A stretch of DNA of 64,000 bases, from assembly GCF_900167445.1 (NCBI RefSeq), contig NZ_FUZT01000006.1:248001-312000 (forward strand), written 5' to 3'. The position numbers and the translations under genes were made by a program. This DNA comes from Maledivibacter halophilus (GTDB lineage: Bacteria > Bacillota > Clostridia > Peptostreptococcales > Caminicellaceae). Shown here in pieces: positions 54,950 through 64,000 of this stretch; position 1 is the stretch's first letter, and the number at the start of each line of letters is the position of its first letter. The notes beneath the pieces are model-generated. The model saw only the letters and a list, made by a program, of their open reading frames with translations, made no database searches and was not told where the DNA came from.

Positions 54950-55876
54950 TCATATATTAAAATAGTTTTTGGCATAGTCAATATCTGTTTTTACTTGCTT
55001 ATATAAATTTTCTACATTATCAAACTTTATATCATCCCTTATTTTGTGGAGAAATTCCACTGTAACTTCTTTATCATATATGTTTTTACTAAAATCAAAT
55101 ATATAGGTCTCTATATTATAATTCCGCTGATTAAAAGTAGGATTAAAGCCCACATTAGTTATACTCTTATATATAATTCTATCTATTACTGTTCTAGTTA
55201 TGTAAACGCCAGATTTCGGTAGACATAGACTTAAATCCACCGATATGTTTGCGGTAGGAAAGCCTTGGGTTCCTCCAAATTGTTTACCTTTAATAACTCT
55301 ACCGGTAATAGAATAATTTCTTCCAAGAAATAGATTTACCTTGTCAATTAAACCCTTTGACAATTGGCTTCTAATAGATGTGCTGCTAATAATTTCATTA
55401 TCTATCTTTAAAGGCGGAACAACCGTCAAATCGAAATCATATTTTTGAGAAAATTCCTTTAACAGTTCTATATTTCCCTCTGCTTTTCTTCCAAAATGAC
55501 AATCCCAACCAACTATAGCAGCTTTCATATTTAATTTTTTCAATAATATTTCTTCAATAAAATCCTCTGCTCTTATATTCTTTTGAAAATTATCAAATTT
55601 AACCATTACTAAAAAATCTATTCCCATCTTATAAAACAAATCTATTTTTTGCTTATTATTTATAATAAGCCTAGGTGAATTCTTCGAATTTATTAATTCT
55701 CTTGGATGATTGGAAAAAGTATAAATAACGCTCTTTAAATTTTGCAGTTTACAATCTTCCTTAAGGGTTTTAATAAGTGTTATATGGCCTTTATGAAGTC
55801 CGTCAAATGTTCCCAGAGAAACTCCAGTCATTTCTGTTAAACTGCCTATTTCCCCTAATGAATGTATTACTTCCAT
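54950..55876 (-). CDS. ribF: bifunctional riboflavin kinase / FAD synthetase
   Basis: 308 aa. N-terminal FMN adenylyltransferase with VSLGTFDGLHKGHITLI and ISSTSIRSQLSKG; C-terminal flavokinase with GKQFGGTQGFPTANI. Makes FMN and FAD. ATG 55876 lies after GAGGAG; an in-frame start 15 bases upstream overlaps that site. Sits 39 bases after truB, the standard Firmicutes order. Confidence 0.95.
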   Translation of the reverse strand: MEVIHSLGEIGSLTEMTGVSLGTFDGLHKGHITLIKTLKEDCKLQNLKSVIYTFSNHPRELINSKNSPRLIINNKQKIDLFYKMGIDFLVMVKFDNFQKNIRAEDFIEEILLKKLNMKAAIVGWDCHFGRKAEGNIELLKEFSQKYDFDLTVVPPLKIDNEIISSTSIRSQLSKGLIDKVNLFLGRNYSITGRVIKGKQFGGTQGFPTANISVDLSLCLPKSGVYITRTVIDRIIYKSITNVGFNPTFNQRNYNIETYIFDFSKNIYDKEVTVEFLHKIRDDIKFDNVENLYKQVKTDIDYAKNYFNI

Positions 55877-55914
55877 TAAGCTTCTCCTCACTAATTTATA
55901 GTAATGCTAGTTCA

Positions 55915-56811
55915 TTATACAAATATTTTTTTGATTTTTATAAAAGAAGCATCTTTTCCTTTATTATAAATGCCAAGACCCATAAACCTATCATCTATAT
56001 ATAATCTAACTATGTCCTTGTTATTAATTTTTGAAGATAGCTTAAAGTCCTTTTCCCTTATAGGTACTCCATTAATAGTAGCTTTAGAAGCTGACAAAGC
56101 TATATCTGCTCTTGGAATATTCTTTAAAGGATAATCAATATTATATAAATATTGATTTTTAATAGTATTTATATCTGCCTCAGCCAGCTCCTCTAGAGTT
56201 ATTGAATTTTCAATCTCAAAGAGGCCACTTTCAAGTCTAGCTAAAAATGACATATGTCCATCTGTATCTAAAGCCTTGGCTATATCATGACATAATGTTC
56301 TTATATATGTCCCCTTAGAACATTTTACATCAAAAAGAACCCTATTTTCAACTATTCTTAAAATATTTAAATGATAAATAAAGATTTCTCTAGCTTCTCT
56401 TTCTACCTCTTTACCTTCTCTAGCAAGCTCATAAAGCTTCTTTCCTTTATATTTTAATGCAGAATACATAGGTGGAATTTGAAGCTGCTTTCCTATAAAA
56501 GCATTAAAAATATTAATAATATCCTCCTTAGCCACCTTTTTATCGGTAGTAGATATGATATTTCCCCATCTATCCTGAGTATCTGTAGATGCTCCTAAAG
56601 TCAGCTCTCCTCTATAAGCTTTTGTATCACTTTGCATATACTCTATAATTTTAGTAGCTTTTCCTATACATATTGGTAGTACCCCTACAGCCATTGGGTC
56701 TAAAGTTCCGGTATGACCTACCTTTTTTATATTTAATTTCCTTCTAACAAAAGAAACAACGTCATGGGATGTCATATTTGGTGGTTTTAAAATATTTAAT
56801 ATACCTTTCAT
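55915..56811 (-). CDS. truB: tRNA pseudouridine-55 synthase
   Basis: 298 aa. Catalytic Asp in KVGHTGTLDPMAVGVLPICI, substrate motif KAYRGELTLGASTDTQDRWG, and KCSKGTYIRTLCHDIA. C-terminal PUA-like region. Modifies U55 of all tRNAs. Eight bases after nrnA, co-transcribed. Confidence 0.97.
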   Translation of the reverse strand: MKGILNILKPPNMTSHDVVSFVRRKLNIKKVGHTGTLDPMAVGVLPICIGKATKIIEYMQSDTKAYRGELTLGASTDTQDRWGNIISTTDKKVAKEDIINIFNAFIGKQLQIPPMYSALKYKGKKLYELAREGKEVEREAREIFIYHLNILRIVENRVLFDVKCSKGTYIRTLCHDIAKALDTDGHMSFLARLESGLFEIENSITLEELAEADINTIKNQYLYNIDYPLKNIPRADIALSASKATINGVPIREKDFKLSSKINNKDIVRLYIDDRFMGLGIYNKGKDASFIKIKKIFV

Positions 56812-56819
56812 GGCTTCAC

Positions 56820-57785
56820 CTATAATTTATTCCTTAATTTTTCTTTTATCTTCTCTTTAGCATTTATCATAGTATCAAAAATAGTGCAGCCCGATGCTTT
56901 TTTATGTCCACCGCCATTAAATTCCCCTGCAATTAAGCTTACATCAAAATAATACTTAGATCTAAAGCCTACCTTTATTTCATTAAAGGATAGCTCCTTT
57001 AAAAAAACAGCTACCTCAACGCCTTCTATATCTCGTGCATATTCTATAATACCATCGGAATTTGAGGGAGAAATATTATTTTCTTCAAACATTTTATTTG
57101 TCACATGTATCATTGCAAGCTTCCCATCATAGTGGATTTCAAGAGTATTTAAAGCATCGGATAAAAGTTTTATTTTATTCATAGGTTTATTCTGATAAAG
57201 CATAGTAACTATAAACGTAGAATCAATACCTTTTTCTAACAAATCTGCTGCTATTCTTAATGTTTTTGGAGTAGTATTACTATATTTAAAACTTCCAGTG
57301 TCAGTAGATAAGGATACATAAAGATATGTAGAAATATCTTTATCAAGTTCAATCTCTAAATCATTAATAATTTTATATATAATTTCACCACATGAAGAAG
57401 CATTACTGTCAACTAAATTGTATTTCCCAAAATTTATATTGGTTTTATGGTGATCTATGTTTAAGATTTCATCATTTAAATCTAATAGTTCCCTTCTATC
57501 ACCTAGTCTTTCAATATCACTAGTATCTATAGTTACAATCAAATCAGGTTTAAAATCCAAGCTTAAAAAGGTTTTGGTAGACATAATACTATTATGGTTT
57601 ATCATAAAATTTAAATTTGATGGAATTTCATCATCAATTAGAATCAATGCCTTTTTACCCAAAATCTCAAGAGTCCTTTTTAAGGCCAAGGAAGAACCTA
57701 AAGTATCTCCATCAGGAAGTATATGGGGAAGAATAATTATTTTTTGGCTTCCCCTTAATAAATTTAGAATATTATTCATCATCAT
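56820..57785 (-). CDS. nrnA: DHH-family oligoribonuclease / pAp phosphatase
   Basis: 321 aa. DHH motifs: HILPDGDTLGSSLALK (I), TIDTSDIERLG (II), ILNIDHHKTNINFG (III) and DTGSFKYSNT (IV); DHHA1 domain with GGGHKKASGC. Degrades nanoRNA and dephosphorylates 3'-phosphoadenosine 5'-phosphate. Three consecutive ATG codons overlap the rbfA 3' end by 11-14 bases, indicating coupling. Confidence 0.95.
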   Translation of the reverse strand: MMMNNILNLLRGSQKIIILPHILPDGDTLGSSLALKRTLEILGKKALILIDDEIPSNLNFMINHNSIMSTKTFLSLDFKPDLIVTIDTSDIERLGDRRELLDLNDEILNIDHHKTNINFGKYNLVDSNASSCGEIIYKIINDLEIELDKDISTYLYVSLSTDTGSFKYSNTTPKTLRIAADLLEKGIDSTFIVTMLYQNKPMNKIKLLSDALNTLEIHYDGKLAMIHVTNKMFEENNISPSNSDGIIEYARDIEGVEVAVFLKELSFNEIKVGFRSKYYFDVSLIAGEFNGGGHKKASGCTIFDTMINAKEKIKEKLRNKL

Positions 57786-58155
57786 CTTCCACTTTTCCCC
57801 TAGGATCTTTGTCTTTATTTAATTTTTCAATGAGCTTACTCATATACACTCCCTGTTTAATTGAATTATCAGATTTAAATATTGGCTCAGGTGTATATCT
57901 AAGCTTTAAATGCTTTCCCAATTCTCTCCTGACAAAACCCTTGGCATTATTCAAAGCATCTATAGTTTCTGTGTCATCTGATTTGGAATCAAATGTACTA
58001 ACATATATATTGGTATATCTTAAATCACCGGTTGTGTCAACATGAGTAACACTTGTAAATTTTGAAATTCTAGGATCCTTTAATTCATTCATTATAAGAT
58101 TACTAACAATCTTCTTTATTTCTTCGGAAATCCTACTAGTTCTAGAGTAACGCAT
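57772..58155 (-). CDS. rbfA: ribosome-binding factor A
   Basis: 127 aa, KH-like fold: RTSRISEEIKKIVSNLIMNE, LKDPRISKFTSVTHVDTTGD, GFVRRELGKHLKLRYTPEPI. Assists 16S 5' end maturation and is cold-induced in E. coli. An acidic tail (DPRGKVEDDDE) is extra. Overlaps nrnA. Confidence 0.96.
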   Translation of the reverse strand: MRYSRTSRISEEIKKIVSNLIMNELKDPRISKFTSVTHVDTTGDLRYTNIYVSTFDSKSDDTETIDALNNAKGFVRRELGKHLKLRYTPEPIFKSDNSIKQGVYMSKLIEKLNKDKDPRGKVEDDDE

Positions 58156-58329
58156 TTTTTCACCATCCTTAATAGGTTAACTATAGTGAAACAATCTCTA
58201 ACTTTAATTTATATATTTTAAAACCACTTATGCTTTTAGACTTTCTTAATATATAAATTTACCTTCTAATTTTCTCACTATACAGTCATGCTACCTAAAG
58301 TCTAAAATAAATTTTACTCAAATAATAAA
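58156..58329 (-). other. structured infB-rbfA intergenic leader
   Basis: AATTTATATATT (58206-58217) pairs perfectly with AATATATAAATT (58248-58259); ACTATAGTGA (58180-58189) pairs with TCACTATA (58275-58282); TTTAGACTTT and AAAGTCTAAA (about 58235 and 58297) could form an alternative outer pairing. A/T-only arms make part of this likely by chance. Confidence 0.35.
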
Positions 58330-58330
58330 A

Positions 58331-58372
58331 GCTTCTACATTCTTTCATCAAAAATTATTAATCTTTAGAAGC
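58331..58372 (-). terminator. partial terminator between infB and rbfA
   Basis: GCTTCTA (58331-58337) pairs with TAGAAGC (58366-58372); TTTTATTATTT follows in the minus direction. It may attenuate transcription into rbfA. Confidence 0.5.
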
Positions 58373-58396
58373 AGCATCACTATACAAATAGTTAAG

Positions 58397-60478
58397 CTAT
58401 ATCTTTTTTATTTCCTCGATTACATATGATTCAATAATATCTCCTTCTTTGACATCATTGTAATTTTCGATTCCTATACCACACTCATATCCAGTTAAAA
58501 CTTCCCTTACATCATCTTTAAATCTTTTTAATGAAGAGATTTTTCCATCATGTATAACAATTCCATCTCTAACAAGCCGTATATTTGAATTTCTAGTAAC
58601 CTTACCTTCTTGAACATATCCCCCAGCAATAACACCAACATTTGGCACTTTAAAGGTGGCCCTTACTTCTATCTTACCCAGCACAACCTCTTTATACTCA
58701 GGATCTAACATACCCTTCATGGCAGCTTCTATATCTTCTATAGCCTCATATATAATTCTATAGGTCTTAAGCTCTATGCTTTCTCTTTCAGCCATATTTG
58801 TAACACTGGAAGATGGTCTTACATTGAAACCAATAATTATAGCATTAGAAGCAGATGCAAGTAATATATCTGATTCTGTCACTGTTCCCACGGCACCATG
58901 AATAACATTAACCCTTACTTCTTCATTACTTAATTTAAGAAGTGATTGCTTTAATGCTTCTACTGAACCTTGAGCATCAGCTTTAACAATGACATTCAAA
59001 TCCTTTACTTTGCCTTCTTGAATTTGTTCAAAAAGATCTTCTAATGATACTCTTTGACTGGATTTTAAGTTCTTTTCTCTTATTTTTTGCTGACGTCTTT
59101 CAGCAATTTTCCTAGCAGTTTTATCATCTTTAACTATTTGAAATCTATCACCGGCCTCGGGTACATCAGAAAGCCCCTGTATCTCAACGGCAGACGAAGG
59201 ACCTACCTTTGTTACCCTTTCACCTTTATCATTAATCATAGCCCTTATTCTTCCATGGGTATGTCCAGCTACTACTGAATCCCCTACACTTAAGGTTCCA
59301 GTTTGAACAATTACTGTAGCAACAGGCCCTCTTCCCTTATTAAGCTCCGACTCTATTATTGTACCAATAGCTGGCCTATTTGGATTGGCTTTAAGCTCTT
59401 GCATTTCCGAAACTAGAATAATCATTTCAAGTAGTTGGTCAATACCTTCACCTTTTAGGGCTGAAACAGATACTGAAACAACATCGCCGCCCCATTCTTC
59501 TATTAAAACTCCATGCTCTGCTAATTCTTGTTTAACTCTATCAGGATTTGCATTAGGTTTATCAATTTTATTTACCGCAACAATCAATGGCACTTCAGCA
59601 GCCTTTGCATGATTTATGGCTTCAATAGTTTGAGGCATAACACCATCATCTGCTGCAACTACTAAAATGGCAATATCAGTAATTTCCGCACCTCTGGCAC
59701 GGAGTGTAGTAAAGGCTTCATGACCAGGAGTATCTAAAAATACGATCTTTTCACCATTAATTTTAACCTCTGAAGCCCCTATATGTTGGGTTATTCCACC
59801 GGCTTCTCCAGCTGTAACCTTAGTCTTCCTTATGGCATCTAAAAGAGAGGTTTTTCCATGGTCAACATGTCCCATAACAGTTACAATTGGTGCTCTCTTT
59901 ACTAAATCCTCTGGATTGTCAACTATTTGTTCAAGAATATCCTCATCCTCTTCCTCTTCTTCCTCTATAGTTTCCTTAATAGCTTTTATTCCATATTCCT
60001 CTGCTATTATTTCCACAGTATCAAAGTCTATTTCCTGATTTACAGCAGCCATTATTCCTAAATTTACCAGCTTCATAATTATCTCATTGGGCTCTACACC
60101 TATTCTTTCTGCTAAATCCTTTACAATTGTTTTTTCAGAAAATATTAGTTCCTTATTATCATTATTAGTATTTTGATTAGCCAAATTCTCTTCCTCTCTC
60201 TTTTCATCTCTATCTTTTTTATTTTTGGAAACTTCCTTATTATTTGCATTGCTGACTGAGTTTTCATTTGATTTATTACTAGCATCTTTATTATTAGCCT
60301 CTTTATTACTATCTTCCTTTTTTTCATGATAGTATTCAAGGATAAGTTTTGCATCCTCATCCTCTAGAGTACTCATATGATTAACTACCTCTAGGTCAAA
60401 TTCTTTGAGTTTTAATATAAGCTCTTTACTTGATAAACCTATTTTCTTTGCTAATTGATAAACTCTAATTTTTGACAC
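58397..60478 (-). CDS. infB: translation initiation factor IF-2
   Basis: 693 aa. Two IF2_N modules flank a charged Asn/Lys/Glu-rich linker, then the GTPase with [12 protein letters not shown] (G1), DTPGHEAF (G3), [12 protein letters not shown] (G4), and domains II-IV. Brings initiator tRNA to the 30S subunit. GTG 60478 follows AGGGGG by 8 bases ([12 protein letters not shown]); a GTG 9 bases upstream overlaps that site. Co-directional with ylxQ, ylxR, nusA and rimP. Confidence 0.97.
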   Translation of the reverse strand: MSKIRVYQLAKKIGLSSKELILKLKEFDLEVVNHMSTLEDEDAKLILEYYHEKKEDSNKEANNKDASNKSNENSVSNANNKEVSKNKKDRDEKREEENLANQNTNNDNKELIFSEKTIVKDLAERIGVEPNEIIMKLVNLGIMAAVNQEIDFDTVEIIAEEYGIKAIKETIEEEEEEDEDILEQIVDNPEDLVKRAPIVTVMGHVDHGKTSLLDAIRKTKVTAGEAGGITQHIGASEVKINGEKIVFLDTPGHEAFTTLRARGAEITDIAILVVAADDGVMPQTIEAINHAKAAEVPLIVAVNKIDKPNANPDRVKQELAEHGVLIEEWGGDVVSVSVSALKGEGIDQLLEMIILVSEMQELKANPNRPAIGTIIESELNKGRGPVATVIVQTGTLSVGDSVVAGHTHGRIRAMINDKGERVTKVGPSSAVEIQGLSDVPEAGDRFQIVKDDKTARKIAERRQQKIREKNLKSSQRVSLEDLFEQIQEGKVKDLNVIVKADAQGSVEALKQSLLKLSNEEVRVNVIHGAVGTVTESDILLASASNAIIIGFNVRPSSSVTNMAERESIELKTYRIIYEAIEDIEAAMKGMLDPEYKEVVLGKIEVRATFKVPNVGVIAGGYVQEGKVTRNSNIRLVRDGIVIHDGKISSLKRFKDDVREVLTGYECGIGIENYNDVKEGDIIESYVIEEIKKI

Positions 60479-60505
60479 ATATTTCACCCCCTAAAGTATT
60501 GACGA

Positions 60506-60814
60506 TTATACACCGTCATTATACAGGTCCATAATTTTCTTAGAAAAATCACCATCCTTAATTCCAAATATCCCTCTTTTATATTTTCCTATTGCATTCG
60601 ATAATTCATTTTTATTGGAATAAATCATATATGGAATATTTTTTGAATTGCAAAGCCTTACAAATTTATTCTTACTATTTTCTGATGTATCCTGGGTAAT
60701 AATTAAAAGCTTAATTTTATTTTTCTTTATATAGAGCTCACAGGTGTTTTCACCTGAATAAAGGTTACCGGATTTTTGAGCAAAGCCTAAGAGTGATAAA
60801 ATCTTATTCTTCAT
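60506..60814 (-). CDS. ylxQ: L7Ae-family RNA-binding protein YlxQ
   Basis: 102 aa, L7Ae/L30e fold: LLGFAQKSGNLYSGENTC, KLLIITQDTSENSKNK, GKYKRGIFGIKDGDFSKKI. Putative kink-turn binder in the nusA operon. Overlaps ylxR by 11 bases. Confidence 0.92.
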   Translation of the reverse strand: MKNKILSLLGFAQKSGNLYSGENTCELYIKKNKIKLLIITQDTSENSKNKFVRLCNSKNIPYMIYSNKNELSNAIGKYKRGIFGIKDGDFSKKIMDLYNDGV

Positions 60815-61076
60815 TATTATTAAGCTCCTCCATCAATCTCTCATATATATCCTTTGAAACCTCTTGCTGAAAGGCTCTATTAAGAGATTTTTTCTTCTGA
60901 GCTGATTTTAAGCACTCTTCATTAGGACAAATATAAGCACCTCTTCCATGGGCTTTTCCAGTAAAATCTACATTGATTTCACCATTTTTATTTTTTACAA
61001 TCCTAATTAATTCCTTTTTATTCTTCTGTTCATTACAGCCCACGCACTTTCTAAGAGGTATTTTTCTTTTTTTCAT
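60804..61076 (-). CDS. rnpM: YlxR family protein (RNase P modulator RnpM)
   Basis: 90 aa: PLRKCVGCNEQKNKKELIRI with the CxxC pair and GRGAYICPNEECLKSAQKKK. Known in Bacillus to bind RNase P RNA. AGGGAGG precedes ATG. Confidence 0.93.
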   Translation of the reverse strand: MKKRKIPLRKCVGCNEQKNKKELIRIVKNKNGEINVDFTGKAHGRGAYICPNEECLKSAQKKKSLNRAFQQEVSKDIYERLMEELNNNEE

Positions 61077-61109
61077 AATTATACCTCCCTCTTAAGCTAG
61101 TATTTTCTT

Positions 61110-62165
61110 CTAAGCTTCTAAAGAACCTTCATATTGTGATTCACTTTTTATATCTATCTTCCATCCCGTAAGCTTAGCAGCAAGTCTTGCATTTTGCCCT
61201 TCTTTGCCAATAGCCAGAGATAATTGATAATCCGGTACAACTACTAAAGCAGACTTATCATTGCTAGTATCGTTTATAACAGCTTTTAGTACCTTTGAAG
61301 GACTCAATGAATTGGAAATAAATTTAGCTGGATCTTCATCGTATTTGATAATGTCAATTTTTTCTCCCCTAAGTTCATCTACTATATTTTGAACCCTTGC
61401 ACCTCTTTGGCCAACGCATGCACCAACAGGATCTATATTAGGATCTGAAGAGTAAACTGCTATCTTTGTTCTAGATCCTGCTTCTCTAGACACACCCTTA
61501 ATTTCAACAGTTCCATCGTGAATCTCCGGAACCTCTAATTCAAATAATCTTTTTACAAGACCAGGATGGGTTCTGGAAACCACAATTTGTGGTCCCTTAG
61601 TAGTCTTTTTAACTTCAACAATATAGGTTTTTAATCTGACACCGTGTTTATATATTTCACCTTGAATTTGTTCATTTGCAAGTAATACCGCTTCGATTTT
61701 CCCAAGATTTATATAAACTGTTCCCTTACTAATTCTTTGAACAATTCCAGTAACTATTTCACTTTCCCTATTTACATATTCTTCAAAAATCACATTTCTT
61801 TCAGCTTCTCTTATTCTCTGAACAACCACTTGTTTAGCAGTTTGTGCAGCAATTCTACCAAAATTTCTAGGTGTTACTTCTTTTTCAACAATATCTTCCA
61901 CTTCATAATTCGGATCTATTTTTTTAGCATCTTCTAAGCTTATTTCAAACAATTCATTTTCTACATTTTCCACTACCTCTTTACGTGAATAAACTTTTAC
62001 AGATCCGTTATCTCTATTTATTGTAACTTTTACATTTTGAGCTGATCCAAAATTCTTTTTATAAGCAGTAATTAACGCAGCTTCAATAGCATCGATTAGC
62101 GTTTCCTTAGATATCCCCTTTTCCTTTTCCAACTGACTTAAGGCATCAAACAACTCATTATTCAC
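61110..62165 (-). CDS. nusA: transcription factor NusA
   Basis: 351 aa, the short Firmicutes form without C-terminal acidic repeats. N-terminal RNAP-binding domain, S1 domain ([20 protein letters not shown]), then KH1 ([20 protein letters not shown]) and KH2 ([20 protein letters not shown]). Start GTG 62165 after GGGGGT, four bases past the rimP stop. Modulates pausing, termination and antitermination. Confidence 0.97.
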   Translation of the reverse strand: MNNELFDALSQLEKEKGISKETLIDAIEAALITAYKKNFGSAQNVKVTINRDNGSVKVYSRKEVVENVENELFEISLEDAKKIDPNYEVEDIVEKEVTPRNFGRIAAQTAKQVVVQRIREAERNVIFEEYVNRESEIVTGIVQRISKGTVYINLGKIEAVLLANEQIQGEIYKHGVRLKTYIVEVKKTTKGPQIVVSRTHPGLVKRLFELEVPEIHDGTVEIKGVSREAGSRTKIAVYSSDPNIDPVGACVGQRGARVQNIVDELRGEKIDIIKYDEDPAKFISNSLSPSKVLKAVINDTSNDKSALVVVPDYQLSLAIGKEGQNARLAAKLTGWKIDIKSESQYEGSLEA

Positions 62166-62168
62166 AAT

Positions 62169-62645
62169 TTATACCCCCTGATCGAAGTTCATTAAAAGCT
62201 TAATCAAAGCAACTTTATCCCTGGTAATCTCAACAATTGCTTTTCCTTGTCTCTCGATTATAATCTTACCATCCTTAAGTCCCAATAATTTCCCCTTAAT
62301 AATCTTTTCACCATTTAATGGATGATATAGACGAGCTTCTACAAACCTTCCCTTATATTTCACAAAATCTTTATCTTTTTTAAGTGGCCTTTCTATGCCA
62401 GGTGATGATACTTCAAGAAAATAGTTTTCTTTAATAGGGTCTAATTTATCAAGGGCCCCACTCAAATATTCACTAACTTCCTGACAATCATCTAATGACA
62501 ATCCACTTTCTTTATCTAAATATACTCTAAGATATCTATGCTCGCCTTCTTTAACAAATTCTACTTCCACTAATTCTATATCCTTATCCTTTATGAATGG
62601 TAAAACAATTTCTTTAACTATATCTACAACTCGTTTCCTTTTCAA
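62169..62645 (-). CDS. rimP: ribosome maturation factor RimP
   Basis: 158 aa: IELVEVEFVKEGEHRYLRVY, LDDCQEVSEYLSGALDKLDP, YFLEVSSPGIERPLKKDKDF. Needed for 30S maturation. TTG 62645 lies 7 bases after AGGAGG; a TTG two codons earlier is too close. First gene of the rimP-nusA-infB transcript after the polC terminator. Confidence 0.95.
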   Translation of the reverse strand: MKRKRVVDIVKEIVLPFIKDKDIELVEVEFVKEGEHRYLRVYLDKESGLSLDDCQEVSEYLSGALDKLDPIKENYFLEVSSPGIERPLKKDKDFVKYKGRFVEARLYHPLNGEKIIKGKLLGLKDGKIIIERQGKAIVEITRDKVALIKLLMNFDQGV

Positions 62646-62742
62646 AGTCAAACCTCCTTTATAATTTTAATTATAACCGTATTTTTCCGTAAAATACTAC
62701 ACTATATACCTATAAGAATGAAACTAAAGTTGAAACAATGAC

Positions 62743-62768
62743 AAAGAGTGGGGAGAAACCCACTCTTT
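62743..62768 (-). terminator. intrinsic terminator of polC
   Basis: AAAGAGTGGG (62743-62752) pairs perfectly with CCCACTCTTT (62759-62768). Confidence 0.85.
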
Positions 62769-62825
62769 AGAGAATTACACATTATTATATGGAAATTATA
62801 TCATAAACAGTAAATGTGTGCAACT

Positions 62826-64000
62826 TTAAAATAATGACAATTGGTTGGACTCCGGTAGGTTTTTTAAACATCCATGATTTTCTAAGGTTTCAATTACAGT
62901 TTTTGAAATCTTTGTTCTTGATCTAATGTCTTCAATTGATAAAAATTCTCCACTTTTCCCTTCCTCTGCGATCCTTTCCGCAGCATTTTCTCCAACTCCC
63001 TGTAGAGCTCTAAGCGGTGGCAATATACCGCCTTCCTTAATAAGGAATTTATTCGGATGGGATTCATATAGATCTACCTTTAAGAATTTAAAACCTCGAC
63101 AATACATTTCATAGGCTACTTCCAATACAGTAAGCAGATCCTTTTCCTTTTGAGTCAATACATTTCCCATATTACCCAGCTCTTTCATTTTTTCAAGTAC
63201 AGTATCCTTCCCCTTACATATTAATTCAGCGTCAAAATCATCAACCTTAGTTGAAAAATACGTCGAATAGAAAGCCAAGGGATAGTGAACTTTAAAATAT
63301 GCTATTCTAAAGGACATCATAACATAAGCAACAGCATGAGCCTTAGGAAACATGTACTTAATCCTTTTGCAAGACTTAATATACCAATTAGGAACCTTAT
63401 TATCCTTCATAAGCTTTTCTTGTTCTGGAGTCAAACCCTTACCCTTCCTAACCTTTTCCATAATAGTAAAAGCATCCTTAGGAGGTAATCCCTTTAATAT
63501 AAGATAGTTCATTATATCATCTCTAGTTGCTATAACAGTCTTTAGCTCTGCTATTCCCTGTCTAACCAGCTCTTGAGCGTTATTGAGCCATACATCGGTT
63601 CCGTGGGACAATCCACTAATCCTAACTAGCTCTGCAAAGCTTTTGGGCTGTGTATCAATAAGCATTTGTCTGACAAATTTAGTCCCAAATTCTGGTATGC
63701 CAAGGGAGCCAACCTCCATTTTATAGTTTTTATCTGTTATATTTAAGGGATCCGTTGATGTAAATATTTTTATTGTTTCTTCATCATCAAAGGGTATACT
63801 TTGTGGATCTATTTCTGTAATTTCTTCAAGCATTTTTATTATTGTTGGAACATCATGACCAAGTATATCCAGCTTCAAAAGCCTACCACTTATTGCATGA
63901 TAGTCAAAATGTGTAGTAATAACTCCTGAGGATTTATCATTAGCGGGATATTGAACCGGAGTAAAATCATGAACATCCTTATAGTTTGGTACAACCATAA
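62826..64000 (-). CDS. polC: DNA polymerase III alpha subunit, Gram-positive type PolC, C-terminal part (partial at right edge)
   Basis: Only the last ~390 codons lie in the window; the frame runs off the right end, and PolC is normally over 1,400 aa. Visible: [60 protein letters not shown] (fingers/palm region) and the C-terminal helix-hairpin-helix [18 protein letters not shown]. The replicative polymerase of low-GC Gram-positives. Followed by a terminator, so it is not fused to the rimP transcript. Confidence 0.96.
   Translation of the reverse strand, partial: MVVPNYKDVHDFTPVQYPANDKSSGVITTHFDYHAISGRLLKLDILGHDVPTIIKMLEEITEIDPQSIPFDDEETIKIFTSTDPLNITDKNYKMEVGSLGIPEFGTKFVRQMLIDTQPKSFAELVRISGLSHGTDVWLNNAQELVRQGIAELKTVIATRDDIMNYLILKGLPPKDAFTIMEKVRKGKGLTPEQEKLMKDNKVPNWYIKSCKRIKYMFPKAHAVAYVMMSFRIAYFKVHYPLAFYSTYFSTKVDDFDAELICKGKDTVLEKMKELGNMGNVLTQKEKDLLTVLEVAYEMYCRGFKFLKVDLYESHPNKFLIKEGGILPPLRALQGVGENAAERIAEEGKSGEFLSIEDIRSRTKISKTVIETLENHGCLKNLPESNQLSLF

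Overview
The window is AT-rich and reads as a spore-forming anaerobic member of the Clostridia. The evidence is sporulation genes (spoVS, ytrH/ytrI, a ymxH-type gene, an spoIIIE-type ftsK), clostridial-type intrinsic terminators, PolC, RNase Y and a Firmicutes nusA-infB cluster. Selenium use is visible twice: a peroxiredoxin whose active-site codon is an in-frame UGA followed by a bacterial SECIS-like hairpin, and a tRNA 2-selenouridine synthase (mnmH). A Tissierellia/Eubacteriales-type amino-acid fermenter would fit, but that is inference.

Layout. Bases 1-9,400 hold a partial GT28 glycosyltransferase, the selenoperoxiredoxin, a DUF2642 coat-type protein, a DEAD-box helicase, cspA with a long leader, a peptidoglycan-binding secreted protein, a NUDIX hydrolase and a UMF1 transporter-plsY pair. 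Bases 9,400-15,700 are an envelope cluster on the minus strand (two VanZ proteins, a DUF218 protein, a geranylgeranyl-reductase-like flavoprotein, a PH-domain protein, a GNAT enzyme). Bases 15,900-23,500 are a mosaic of single genes and decayed fragments: asparaginase, VOC protein, ytrH-ytrI, an intact tyrosine recombinase, deformylase, an APH-like kinase and a GNAT remnant. Bases 23,700-28,000 hold the most distinctive module. It is a two-gene Tm-1-like operon (UPF0261 plus PEP-hydrolase-type TIM barrel) with a sigma-54 promoter and three helically phased palindromes, next to a sigma-54 activator whose sensor domain is a paralogue of the TIM-barrel gene. Bases 28,000-34,800 are accessory genes (ABC exporter, a recombinase with missing catalytic residues, GNATs, an orphan Phd-like protein). 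From 34,800 to the end is conserved housekeeping on the minus strand: purB, spoVS, rny, recA, cinA, pgsA, rimO, mnmH, ftsK, tepA, dapG, ymxH, M16 protease, ylxY, pnp, rpsO, ribF, truB, nrnA, rbfA, infB, ylxQ, ylxR, nusA, rimP and the 3' part of polC. This order resembles the Bacillus subtilis polC-to-spoVS region, without ymdB and the spoVF genes.

Non-coding signals stand out. There is a dispersed MITE-like family with TGAG..AATTGCATAATT ends (five copies), a 55-bp repeat present twice (one copy just upstream of a rod-shaped RNA with its own terminator at 48.0-48.2 kb), an orphan plus-strand RNA candidate at 20.7-20.9 kb, a LexA box before recA, and an rny start that appears to be AUU directly after a 22-codon upstream ORF. 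No tRNA, rRNA, CRISPR array or complete insertion sequence was recognised.
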